Below are positions 1 through 7,949 of a stretch of 64,000 nucleotides of DNA, in pieces. The DNA is taken from the NCBI GenBank assembly GCA_965217625.1, contig OZ244557.1, positions 186,001 through 250,000 of the forward strand, read 5' to 3'. Numbering within the stretch: the first letter of the stretch is position 1; the number at the start of each line of letters is the position of its first letter. Source of the DNA: TK10-74A sp965217625. GTDB lineage: Bacteria; Chloroflexota; Dehalococcoidia; Bin125. Below the pieces are notes generated by a model. The model did not search any database, was not told the DNA's origin, and was given only the letters and a program-made list of their open reading frames with translations. Both the position numbers and the translations under genes were made by a program.

Positions 1-1455
1 GCCACCCTGCTCGACCTCAACCCCGACCTCGACCGCCTCGACGCCGCCGAGCACGACCGCCCCCTCGCCGACACGGTCAGCACGGTCATCCTGCCGCTCG
101 ACCCGGACCTCGACCTGACCGAGGAGATCGAGCAGGCCCGGCTCATCATCGAGGAGCGCGTCAACGGCTTCGGCGTCTCCGAGGCCGAGGTCACGATCGT
201 CGGCGGCGACCGCATCAACGCCCAGATCCCCGGCGTCAGCGCCGCCCAGGCCGCCGGGCTCGTCGGCTCGACGGCCCTGCTCGAGTTCCGCGAGATCGAC
301 CCCGTCTTCCCGCTCGCCCCGCTCCCCGTCGACCCCCTCGCCGTGCGCACCACCCTGGTCGACGCCTTCGACCCCGCCGCCCGGCAGGGCGGCCCCGAGG
401 CCCGCCCCCGCCTCAGCGAGACCCGCGTCGCCGACCCCACCGAGGACGTCATCCTGGCCCCGCGGCGGTCCGGCGAGCCGCCCGTGCGCTGGATCCCGGC
501 GCGCGGCCTGCTCGACGGCGAGGAGGTCTCGCTGACCGGCACCTTCCTGATCGCCGACTCCATCACGCGCACGCTCGACGGCGTCGGCCAGCCCGCCCTG
601 ACCTTCGAGTTCGACGACGACGGCGCGGAGCTGTTCGAGCAGATCACCGGCCGCCTCGTCACGGCCCAGGCCCCGCTCGGCATCTTCGTCGACGGCAGGC
701 TGATCAGCGCCCCCAACGTGAACGCGGTCATCAGCCGCTCGGGCATCATCACCGGCCTCAGCGACGACGACGCCCGCACGCTGCGCCTGCAGCTGCGCGC
801 CGGCGCCCTGCCGATCAACTTCCAGACGATCCAGCAGACCGAGGTCGCCGCCACCCTCGGCGAGGACTCCGTCGTCGATACCGTGCAGGCCGGGCTCATC
901 GCCTTCCTCGCGATCGTGGTCTTCATGGTCGTCTACTACCGGCTGCCCGGCCTGCTGGCCGCGCTGGCGCTGTTCGTCTACGCCGCCATGGTCATGGCGA
1001 CGTTCAAGCTCGTGCCCGTCACGCTGACCCTGGCCGGCATCGCCGGCTTCGTCCTCTCCGTGGGGCTGGCCGTCGACGGCAACATCCTCATCTTCGAGCG
1101 CATGAAGGAGGAGCTGCGCCTGGGCCGCAGCCTGCAGGGCGCGATCGAGGCCGGCTGGAACCGCGCCTGGCCCGCCATCCGCGACGGCAACGTCTCGACG
1201 CTGATCACCGTCGCCATCCTTTGGTTCTTCGCCGACGCCCTCAACGCCAACCTGATCAAGTCGTTCGCCATCGCCCTGCTCGTCGGCACCATCTTCAGCA
1301 TGGTCACCGCCATCTTCGTCACCCGCACGTTCCTCAACGCGCTGGTCGGCTTCCGCCTCACCCGACGGCCCTGGCTGTTCGGCATCCGCGAGATGCCTCC
1401 GCTCCGCGACGCCACGCCCGCGCGCCGGCGCGCCGAATCGGGCGGCGACTCATGA
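1..1455 (+). CDS. secD: Protein translocase subunit SecD, 5' end outside window
   Basis: SecD pairs with SecF in the membrane and uses the proton gradient to help pull exported proteins out of the SecYEG channel. The frame is open from base 1, so the true start lies to the left. The first GTG, at 343, is internal: the codons before it encode the usual periplasmic P1 region (EARLIIEERVNGFGVSEAEV-type text, then GGDRINAQIPGV). Residues after about 280 hold the conserved membrane half, with DSVVDTVQAGLIAF, a VGLAVDGNILIFERMKEELR segment and an ARPAIRDGN-like motif (here AWPAIRDGN). The gene overlaps secF by ATGA. Family assignment is firm; only the N-terminus is missing. Confidence 0.97.
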   Translation, partial: ATLLDLNPDLDRLDAAEHDRPLADTVSTVILPLDPDLDLTEEIEQARLIIEERVNGFGVSEAEVTIVGGDRINAQIPGVSAAQAAGLVGSTALLEFREIDPVFPLAPLPVDPLAVRTTLVDAFDPAARQGGPEARPRLSETRVADPTEDVILAPRRSGEPPVRWIPARGLLDGEEVSLTGTFLIADSITRTLDGVGQPALTFEFDDDGAELFEQITGRLVTAQAPLGIFVDGRLISAPNVNAVISRSGIITGLSDDDARTLRLQLRAGALPINFQTIQQTEVAATLGEDSVVDTVQAGLIAFLAIVVFMVVYYRLPGLLAALALFVYAAMVMATFKLVPVTLTLAGIAGFVLSVGLAVDGNILIFERMKEELRLGRSLQGAIEAGWNRAWPAIRDGNVSTLITVAILWFFADALNANLIKSFAIALLVGTIFSMVTAIFVTRTFLNALVGFRLTRRPWLFGIREMPPLRDATPARRRAESGGDS

Positions 1456-2633
1456 TCGACTTCGTCGGCCTGCGCCGCTACTTCGGCCTGCTCTCGTCCG
1501 CCCTGATCGTGCCCTGCCTGCTCGCCCTGGCGTTCTGGCAGCTCAACCCCGGCATCGACTTCAATGGCGGCCTGGAACTCGAGGTCCGCTTCCTGCGCGA
1601 GGTCGAGGAGCGCGACATCGCCATCGTCGCCAACGACCTCGCCCTGCCCGACGCCAGCGCCGCCGCCAGCGACGAGGGCACCTTCCTGGTCAGCTTCGGC
1701 CTGGAGGCCGCCGGCGACGTCGCCGGGCAGGATCAGGCGCTGATCGACGCCCTGGCCGAGCAAATCGGCCCCGTCGAGGTCATCGACGCCCGCCTTGGCG
1801 ACGGCGACCTCTCGGTCGAGGCCGAGGTCTGGTTCCCGGCCGACGTCAGCCAGAACGACGTGCGCGACGTCGCCCGTAGCATCGGCGCCGCCGACGCCCG
1901 CATCCAGCAGACCGGCGACTCCGCCTTCAAGATCCGCGCCGAGGAGCCCGACAACGGCAACATCGACGACCTGCGCCGCGACCTCGAAGCCGCCATGCGC
2001 GACCAGCTGGGCGGGTTCTTCGTGCTCTCCTCGGCCGGCGTCTCGGGCATCCTCAGCGCCGAGATCGCCGCCGACGCCGGCATCGCCCTGATCGTCGCGG
2101 CCATCGCCATCCTGATCTACATCAGCCTCGCCTTCCGCCGCCTCGCCAGCCCCGGCCTCTACGGCGCCGCTGCCATCGTCGCCCTGCTGCACGACATCAC
2201 CATCGTCGTCGGCGCCTTCGCCATCCTCGGCCGCCTCGCCGACACCGAGGTCAACGCGATGTTCGTCACCGCCCTGCTGGCCATCATCGGCTACTCCGTC
2301 AACGACACCATCGTCGTCTTCGATCGCATCCGCGAGAACCGCCTCGCCCACCCCACCGAGCTGTTCCGCACCAGCGTCAACGCCGCCATCACGCAGTCGC
2401 TGGGGCGCTCGCTCAACACCTCGCTGACGCTGATCTTCGCCCTCGTCGCCCTCTTCCTGATCGGCGGCGTCACCGTCCGGCCCTTCGTGCTCGTCCTGCT
2501 CGTCGGCGCCATCGCCGGCACCTACTCCTCGATCGGCGTCGCCGCGCAGGTCGTCGTCCTGTGGAACGAGGGCGGCCTCTACCGTCTGCTGCGCGTCGGG
2601 CCCCGTCCCGCCCCGGCCGATCCCCTACCCTGA
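1452..2633 (+). CDS. secF: Protein translocase subunit SecF
   Basis: This is the 393-residue partner of SecD. The N-terminus (MIDFVGLRRYFGLLSS) leads into a first membrane helix and the family signature GIDFNGGLELEVRF. A periplasmic P1 domain follows. The C-terminal membrane half contains ALLAIIGYSVNDTIVVFDRI followed by REN, and later the TSLTLI and GTYSSI segments, all standard for SecF. A longer open frame reaches upstream inside secD, but the ATG at 1452 is chosen because it gives the ATGA overlap typical of secDF and starts just before the conserved text. Translational coupling with secD is likely. Confidence 0.97.
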   Translation: MIDFVGLRRYFGLLSSALIVPCLLALAFWQLNPGIDFNGGLELEVRFLREVEERDIAIVANDLALPDASAAASDEGTFLVSFGLEAAGDVAGQDQALIDALAEQIGPVEVIDARLGDGDLSVEAEVWFPADVSQNDVRDVARSIGAADARIQQTGDSAFKIRAEEPDNGNIDDLRRDLEAAMRDQLGGFFVLSSAGVSGILSAEIAADAGIALIVAAIAILIYISLAFRRLASPGLYGAAAIVALLHDITIVVGAFAILGRLADTEVNAMFVTALLAIIGYSVNDTIVVFDRIRENRLAHPTELFRTSVNAAITQSLGRSLNTSLTLIFALVALFLIGGVTVRPFVLVLLVGAIAGTYSSIGVAAQVVVLWNEGGLYRLLRVGPRPAPADPLP

Positions 2634-2650
2634 CATCGGGCAGGGGCGGG
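2626..2650 (+). promoter_or_regulatory. Probable promoter and leader element of the PH-domain gene
   Basis: TACCCT (2626-2631) overlaps the end of secF and is followed by CGGGCAGGGGCGGG. The same two-part arrangement, a TA-S-N-N-T box and then a GGGCAGGGGCG-like segment, recurs before several other genes of this window, including those for the LRR proteins. The role is inferred from position and recurrence. Confidence 0.45.
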
Positions 2651-2679
2651 ACCCCGGCGGCACCCTTGGAGCGAACGGC

Positions 2680-3249
2680 ATGAGCGACTCCCCCGAGACG
2701 TCGAGCGTCACCGGCGCCACCATCCTTGAGGCCCGGTTCGATCCCCAAGTCGCGGGGCACGGACGCTTGGTGATCTGCCTCGTCCTGCTGATCACCCTGG
2801 CGGGCGTTCCGCTGATCCCGTTCGCGCTGCTCTTCTCCCGCTGGTACTACCCCCAGTATCTGGACCGCCTCTCCGCGCGCCTGACGACGCAGGCGGTGGA
2901 GATCCGCAAGGGCGTCTTCTTCCGCAAGGAGTCGACGATTCCCCTCAATCGCATCACCGACGTCCGCCTGCACGACGGCCCCATCATGCGCCGCTACGGG
3001 CTGCGGGGACTGAAGGTCGAGACGGCCGGCCAGGCGGGGCAGAACGCCGGCAGCGAGGGCGACCTCATCGGCATCATCGACGCCCCCGCGATGCGCGACG
3101 CCATCCTGCGCCAGCGCCAAGTCGTGCTGGGCGGCGAGGAGGCCCCCGCTTCCGCCGCCTCCGCTCCCGCCGGCGATGCGCCACTGCTGGCCGAGATTCG
3201 CGACATCCTCGCCCGCATCGAAGAGAAGCTGCCGTCCGGCGATCGCTGA
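2680..3249 (+). CDS. Bacterial PH-domain (bPH2) membrane protein
   Basis: The product has 189 residues. A hydrophobic segment (about residues 30-52, VICLVLLITLAGVPLIPFAL) is followed by a bPH2/YdbS-type domain: LSARLTTQAVEIRKGVFFRKESTIPLNRITDVRLH and then GLRGLKVETAGQ, which match the family's typical strand pattern. The last 40 residues, after an Ala-rich linker, form a predicted helix (LLAEIRDILARIEEKL). Such proteins are membrane-associated and mostly of unknown role. The gene has its own promoter-like box just upstream. The ATG at 2680 is the only sensible start. Domain call confident, function unknown. Confidence 0.75.
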   Translation: MSDSPETSSVTGATILEARFDPQVAGHGRLVICLVLLITLAGVPLIPFALLFSRWYYPQYLDRLSARLTTQAVEIRKGVFFRKESTIPLNRITDVRLHDGPIMRRYGLRGLKVETAGQAGQNAGSEGDLIGIIDAPAMRDAILRQRQVVLGGEEAPASAASAPAGDAPLLAEIRDILARIEEKLPSGDR

Positions 3250-3290
3250 GGGGTCCCTCCGGCGCGTGGAGCAGAGGCGGCCCGGGCGTG

Positions 3291-3315
3291 TAGGCTGAAC
3301 CCGGGCAGGGGCGAC
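3291..3315 (+). promoter_or_regulatory. Promoter/leader element of the secreted-protein gene
   Basis: TAGGCT (3291-3296), then GAAC, then CCGGGCAGGGGCGAC (3301-3315). This is nearly identical in order and spacing to the elements upstream of the LRR genes, which suggests shared expression control for exported proteins. Confidence 0.5.
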
Positions 3316-3336
3316 GGATCGGAACGGGAGCCACCC

Positions 3337-4443
3337 GTGCGCATGCGCGGCGTCTCGTTGATCCTGTCCGTCCTGCTCTCCGTCGGCCTTGCGGTCGTGC
3401 CGGCTCAGACCGCCTCCGCGGCGACCTCCCTCTCGTGCGTCGAGTACCTCGTCGGGGCGCTGATCTGCTCGACGCCCGATGCCGCCCCCGCCGGCCTCCC
3501 CTACTCGACCTACGACACCACGGGCCAGGCGACCACCCCCGGCAGCTACGCCTTCCTCGACACCGCGGGCGACGCCGTCACGACGTACGAGGGTCTGCGC
3601 GACGGCACGACGATCGGCCTGCGCATCCACACATCGGACGCGGACGGAGCGTCGCGGGCGGCCACCTACAGCGGCGTGGCGGTGGGGGACGTGGTCGAGT
3701 GGCGGGAGGCGGACGACTGCTGGGTGCGCTACGCGGTGACGGAGGTGAAGGCGGACCCGGAGGGGACGTCGCCGCGAAAGGAGTTCGGGATCGAGTGGAA
3801 GGCCTACGCGTTCACGGGCTGCACGGGCACTATCACGACCGGTACCGCGGTCCGGGTCACCGTGGATCCGCCGAGCTTCTTCGCTCCCCGCATCACCAGC
3901 CCGGTGCGCTACGGGCCCTTCGAACTAGTCCCTCTCGGTTGGAAGGGGGTGTTGGAAGAGGTTACCAAGGTGCCACGGGCGTCCAGTGGCGGCTCTGGAG
4001 CGGCGGGGATCTCGGAGGGCACGGAGGACCCCGAGTGGCCGTCAGGCGACCCTGCCGTCGTCCGCCAGCACCCGCTGTGGAACGAACCAACCCTGCCAGC
4101 GGGCTGGACAATCAGTTCCATGTCGGCGGAGGAGTGGTACGTTGGCGTGCGCTACCTCGGGGCTAACCGCCACTGGGCGGCGATCACTTGGATCGCACGA
4201 CGGGACTACCGCCCCCGCATGCTGCGGGTCGGGGATCCCGGTGGACCGGATTACGCCGAAGAGGTCCGTACGATCGACGGCCATCCGGCGTACCTGCACC
4301 ACTACCGGGTTGCCGCGGCCGTGTACATCATCGATGACACTGCCGGCGTCGAGTACTTCGCGGTCGTGTTTGCGAGCGCCAGTGACCCCGACGGACGCGG
4401 CATTGACGACGCCATCGCGCTGGCGCGGAGCTTGTACCAGTGA
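3337..4443 (+). CDS. Secreted protein of unknown function
   Basis: The product has 368 residues and starts with GTG. It has a clear Sec signal peptide: MRMRG, a hydrophobic core (VSLILSVLLSVGLAVV) and an AxA cleavage region (QTASAA) near residue 28. The mature part has few cysteines (SCVEYLVGALICS near the new N-terminus; later DDCW and TGC). It looks like two beta-rich halves joined near residue 190. I do not recognise a catalytic motif. The second half (about 4000-4440) has visibly lower GC than the first and may have a different history. It is convergent with selB, with 6 bp between stops. It shares a promoter/leader type with the LRR genes, so it may belong to the same exported set. Confidence 0.7.
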   Translation: MRMRGVSLILSVLLSVGLAVVPAQTASAATSLSCVEYLVGALICSTPDAAPAGLPYSTYDTTGQATTPGSYAFLDTAGDAVTTYEGLRDGTTIGLRIHTSDADGASRAATYSGVAVGDVVEWREADDCWVRYAVTEVKADPEGTSPRKEFGIEWKAYAFTGCTGTITTGTAVRVTVDPPSFFAPRITSPVRYGPFELVPLGWKGVLEEVTKVPRASSGGSGAAGISEGTEDPEWPSGDPAVVRQHPLWNEPTLPAGWTISSMSAEEWYVGVRYLGANRHWAAITWIARRDYRPRMLRVGDPGGPDYAEEVRTIDGHPAYLHHYRVAAAVYIIDDTAGVEYFAVVFASASDPDGRGIDDAIALARSLYQ

Positions 4444-4449
4444 GAGCCC

Positions 4450-6351
4450 CTAGCCCCGACGCAGGACGCGCGCATCCCCCACCCGACGCGTGATCTGACG
4501 ACGGTCCAGGTCCTCCAGGAAGGCCTGCGCGATCTTGCGGCTGCTGCCGAACAGGTCGCGCGCCTCGGCCAGCGTGATGCGGCCCCGCTCGCCGATCGCC
4601 GCCCGCACCGACGCCAGCATCGCCGCGTGCGTCTCGCCCTCCAGGTAGAGGCCCTCGGCCAGCCGCACGATGCGCCCCCGCGACGCCAGGTACTGCGCCA
4701 ACTCGGCCTCGACCGGCGCGCTCTCGGGCCGCGACCCCGCCGCCCGCAGCCGCGCCACCAGCGCCTCGGCCTCCCGCTCCTGCTCGGCCGCCAGCGTGAC
4801 CTCGCGGCCCGCCAGGTCGAGCGACCCCTCGCGCGCCGCCAGCGACCCCCCGTCGCCCGTCAGCCGCGCCTCCAGCCCGGCGAAGGCCCGCGCCGGCAGC
4901 CCCAGCCGGCTGCGCAGCTCCTCGCGCGGGATGCCCGGCCGCAGCGGGTGCGCCTCGACGAACTCCCGCGCCGCCGCCAGCGCCCGCCCCGACAGCGCCT
5001 CGAAGCCCGCCGCCGTGCAGAGCGTCGTCGCCTCGCCCGCCGGCCCCGGCCCCGCCTCCAGCGCCACGATCGCCCCCGCCTCGATCTGCCGCCCCACCGC
5101 CGCCGACGTCGCCGCGTCGTCGAGCTCCGCCCGCGCCCGCAGCTGCGACAGCGGGGCCGGCTCGATGCGCTGCAGCACCGTCAGCAGCGTGTCGTCGGGC
5201 GACCCCTCCAGCAGCCGCGACAGCGCCGCCAGCGTGGCCGGCTCGTCGCGCCGATGCCGCCGCGGCCGCGTATCGACGATGCGCCCGCCGCCCACCGTCG
5301 TCGCCGAGTTGCGCAGCACGAAGTAGTCGCCGCGCGCCGCCCCCACCGGATCCTCGAGCCGCAGCTGCGCCCAGCGCTCGGCCCCGGGCGGGATCTCGTC
5401 GGCCGGCGCTCCCGCCGCGTCCGCCTCGCTCTCGAGCAGCCGCAGCCGCGCCGCGACCTCGGCCGCCCCGGTGTGCAGCGTCAGCGTCGTGTTATGGCGC
5501 AGCCGCCCGCTCGCCGGCGCCACCGTGCGCAGCCGCACGTCCATCGCCGTCGAGCCCGCCAGCCAGTCGCCCGTCGTCAGCACCATCCCGCGCGACAGCG
5601 CGTCGGGCGCGATGCCGCTCAGGTTGACCGCCGTGCGCGTGCCCGGCTCGGCCCGCTCGACCCGCTGCTTGTGGCTCTGCAGCCCGCGGATGCGCGCCTG
5701 CATCCCGCCCGGCGCGACCGACACCCGCTCGCCCACGCGCAGCGGCCCGTCGATCAGCGTGCCGGTGACCACCGTGCCGAAGCCGCTGATCGTGAAGGCG
5801 CGGTCGATGGGCAGCCGCGGCCGGCCGATGTCGCGCACCGGCGGCAGCGCCGACAGCGCCCCGTCGAGCGCCGCCCGCAGCGCGTCCAGCCCCGCGCCCG
5901 TCGCCGCCGAGCAGCGCACGATCGCCGCCCCCGCCAGCGACGTCGGCGCCAGCAGCTCCTCCACGTCGGCCTCCACCAGGTCCAGCCACTCGCCCTCGGC
6001 CAAGTCGCACTTCGTCAGCGCCACCACCCCGTGCGTCGTCTGCAGCAGGTCGAGGATGGCCAAGTGCTCGCGCGTCTGCGGCATCACCCCCTCGTCGGCC
6101 GCCACCACGAACAGCGCCAGGTCGATGCCGCCCACGCCGGCCAGCATGTTCTTGATGAAGCGCTCGTGGCCCGGCACGTCCACCAGGCTCACCTCGCGCC
6201 CGCTGGGCAGCGTGCACCACGCGAAGCCGAGGTCGATGGTCAGGCCGCGCGCCTTCTCCTCGGCCCAGCGGTCGGGGTCGATGCCGCTCAGCGCCTCGAC
6301 GAGCGTGCTCTTGCCGTGGTCGACGTGCCCGGCCGTCCCGATGACGTACAT
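4450..6351 (-). CDS. selB: Selenocysteine-specific elongation factor SelB
   Basis: SelB carries selenocysteinyl-tRNA to UGA codons that are followed by a SECIS hairpin. The 633-residue product begins MYVIGTAGHVDHGKSTLVEA: the G1 motif GHVDHGKS, the switch text ARGLTIDLGFAW, G3 DVPGHERF and G4 TKCD are all present. Beta-barrel domains 2-3 follow (ISGFGTVVTGTLIDGPL). The C-terminal 250 residues hold the winged-helix units that bind SECIS RNA, ending in RKIAQAFLEDLDRRQITRRV. The open frame extends upstream to 6705, but ATG 6351 is the family start. selA, selD and the Sec tRNA are not in the window. A UGA-containing gene at 57.6-58.9 kb gives it a local client. Confidence 0.96.
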   Translation of the reverse strand: MYVIGTAGHVDHGKSTLVEALSGIDPDRWAEEKARGLTIDLGFAWCTLPSGREVSLVDVPGHERFIKNMLAGVGGIDLALFVVAADEGVMPQTREHLAILDLLQTTHGVVALTKCDLAEGEWLDLVEADVEELLAPTSLAGAAIVRCSAATGAGLDALRAALDGALSALPPVRDIGRPRLPIDRAFTISGFGTVVTGTLIDGPLRVGERVSVAPGGMQARIRGLQSHKQRVERAEPGTRTAVNLSGIAPDALSRGMVLTTGDWLAGSTAMDVRLRTVAPASGRLRHNTTLTLHTGAAEVAARLRLLESEADAAGAPADEIPPGAERWAQLRLEDPVGAARGDYFVLRNSATTVGGGRIVDTRPRRHRRDEPATLAALSRLLEGSPDDTLLTVLQRIEPAPLSQLRARAELDDAATSAAVGRQIEAGAIVALEAGPGPAGEATTLCTAAGFEALSGRALAAAREFVEAHPLRPGIPREELRSRLGLPARAFAGLEARLTGDGGSLAAREGSLDLAGREVTLAAEQEREAEALVARLRAAGSRPESAPVEAELAQYLASRGRIVRLAEGLYLEGETHAAMLASVRAAIGERGRITLAEARDLFGSSRKIAQAFLEDLDRRQITRRVGDARVLRRG

Positions 6352-6416
6352 GGCGTCAGGGTAGCGAGTGGGGGTGGTCGGCTGCGCGATTGCCCCCGCG
6401 TGTGGTCGGACGGGCG

Positions 6417-6452
6417 TTGACGATCCGCCTGCCGTGTAGCTACAACTCGTAG
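6417..6452 (+). promoter_or_regulatory. Promoter with overlapping dyads before the BrnA-like gene
   Basis: TTGACG (6417-6422) and TACAAC (6441-6446) are 18 bp apart. Two dyads cover the -10 box: the perfect palindrome TGTAGCTACA (6435-6444) and CTAC-N5-GTAG (6440-6452). The ATG lies at 6457, so the transcript would be almost leaderless. A ribbon-helix-helix antitoxin often represses its own promoter, so these dyads are likely operators. Confidence 0.5.
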
Positions 6453-6456
6453 TGTC

Positions 6457-6729
6457 ATGACTGAGCTGCCGCCGGACGTTCAGAAGCAGATCCAGGCGTT
6501 GGAGGCCCTGCCCGACGACCAGATCGACACGACCGACGCCCCGGAGATTCTCGACTGGTCCGACGCCCGGCGCGGCGTCTTCTACCGGCCCGTGAAGCAG
6601 CAGATCACGCTGCGCCTCGACGCCGACACCATCGCTTGGTTCAAGGCCCGCGCTCCCGGCGGTCGCGGATACCAAACGGACATCAACGGAGCGCTCCGCG
6701 AGCACGTCGAGAGGTCGGCCCGTTCGTAG
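6457..6729 (+). CDS. BrnA-type ribbon-helix-helix antitoxin, no toxin beside it
   Basis: The product has 90 residues. The C-terminal half reads RPVKQQITLRLDADTIAWF, then KARAPGGRGYQTDINGALRE, which is the BrnA/CopG ribbon-helix-helix pattern (strand ITLRLD, helix IAWFK, GYQT-INxALRE). The N-terminal part (IDTTDAPEILDWSDARRGVF) also fits BrnA proteins. BrnA is normally encoded directly after its RNase toxin BrnT, but the stretch upstream is only the selB start and the promoter, and nothing downstream looks like BrnT. It may be an orphan regulator or a relic of a complete module. Confidence 0.75.
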   Translation: MTELPPDVQKQIQALEALPDDQIDTTDAPEILDWSDARRGVFYRPVKQQITLRLDADTIAWFKARAPGGRGYQTDINGALREHVERSARS

Positions 6730-6871
6730 GTCGGCGTTGGTGGTCGGCGCGCGCCTGCTCCCCGGTCGATGTGCTCCGCCGCGCGATGACGTGCACAGCG
6801 TCGGCTCCGAGACCGGGTGGTGTCCTACGCTGCTCGTGAGAGCGGGCGGCGCGTCGGGTCGGAGGTGATCA

Positions 6872-7759
6872 GTGCGCTGGTTGCAGTGGTTCGGGGATCA
6901 CGTTGGACTCGCGTTGGTGCTCGCGACGCTCTGGTTCCTGCTGGTCACCGCTGGCTACGCCGCATGGGTCGTCTGGGGTGGATGGGATCGCGAGAGTGAC
7001 CTCGCGCTGGCCGAGGCGCTGCTGCCCGTCGCGGGGGTTGGTTTCGCTTTCGTGGTGGTCGGTGCCGCCGTGCTCGCCTTTCGGCCACCGCGGCCCGAAC
7101 TCTCATGCCTCGTGCGCGACATCGCGTCGAGGCGCGGTGCTCTCACCGACGGTCCGAGGCTCACAATCGTGAATTCCGGGAGTCTGCCTGCTTCCGATGT
7201 CACCATCGAACTTGAGGGCGCTGCCTTCGGTGACAGCCTGCGGATTGTCTCGCCGTTTTGGGAGGTGACTACCAAAGACGCTCGTATGGAGCACCTCGAC
7301 GACCGTGCGGACAGCCTCGTCGCCCTCGACCCTGACTCCACGCCGTACCGCACGGTCCTTGAACGGTCGCGTCCCCTTCCGAACAGTTCTAGTGAGATTG
7401 TCTTCTTTGGATGCCCGAGTCTCCCTCCTCCACCTGACCTCACAGGAGGGGTGAGTATCCGTGTCACAGCGAGTAACGCTGCTGCAGTGAGTTACGAGCC
7501 TAGCCGCCACGACTGGGACGAATGGTACGTGGCGGACATGATCACGTCGCACACTCCTCACTGGCGGCTTGAATTCGACATCCAAGTTGAACTCAACGAC
7601 GGACACGAGCGCTTGTGGGGCGTCCGTTATCGGCTCGTCCGCTATCTCTACGTACGCTCGCAGCTTGTGCGCTGGCGGATATTCGGCGGGTGCCCTTACA
7701 TCACTAGGCCCGTGTCGAAGCCCGTGTCCGAACTGGGTGACGAGGACAGGCGGCCGTAG
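6872..7759 (+). CDS. Two-helix membrane protein of unknown function
   Basis: The product has 295 residues and starts with GTG after a near-perfect ribosome-binding site (GGAGGTGATC at 6861-6870). Two membrane helices lie near residues 11-35 (LALVLATLWFLLVTAGYAAWVV) and 47-68 (VAGVGFAFVVVGAAVLAF). The rest (about residues 75-295) is probably one soluble domain with beta-sandwich character; LTIVNSGSLPASDVTIELEG resembles an immunoglobulin-like strand pair. No enzyme motif is seen. A TACGCT box lies at 6824-6829. GC content is visibly lower than in neighbouring housekeeping genes, which suggests accessory origin. Confidence 0.6.
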   Translation: MRWLQWFGDHVGLALVLATLWFLLVTAGYAAWVVWGGWDRESDLALAEALLPVAGVGFAFVVVGAAVLAFRPPRPELSCLVRDIASRRGALTDGPRLTIVNSGSLPASDVTIELEGAAFGDSLRIVSPFWEVTTKDARMEHLDDRADSLVALDPDSTPYRTVLERSRPLPNSSSEIVFFGCPSLPPPPDLTGGVSIRVTASNAAAVSYEPSRHDWDEWYVADMITSHTPHWRLEFDIQVELNDGHERLWGVRYRLVRYLYVRSQLVRWRIFGGCPYITRPVSKPVSELGDEDRRP

Positions 7760-7949
7760 CTGACCCCTGGGAGACGCGAATCCGTTCCGAGTGTGCCGCT
7801 CCCTAGGCTCGCCGATTGCTCACCTGCTCATCCCCGCCCCCGCACCTGGCGCGCATGCCAGGCCCCGGCTGACAGCATCGCGCCGAGCGGCGCATCCTCC
7901 TGCGCTCGATGCTGTTGGCGACGGTGATCATAAGATCTGGCCCGCCGGC

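Noticed and set aside
978..2351. Long minus-strand frames opposite secD/secF (and similar frames opposite selB, sdhA, clpX, trigger factor)
   Set aside because: They are antisense shadows caused by high GC; translations are low-complexity Gly/Asp/Val or Arg/Pro text with no family resemblance.
4450..6705. SelB start at 6705 (751 aa)
   Set aside because: The extra 118 residues have no resemblance to SelB and overlap the BrnA-like gene; ATG 6351 starts the conserved GTPase text.
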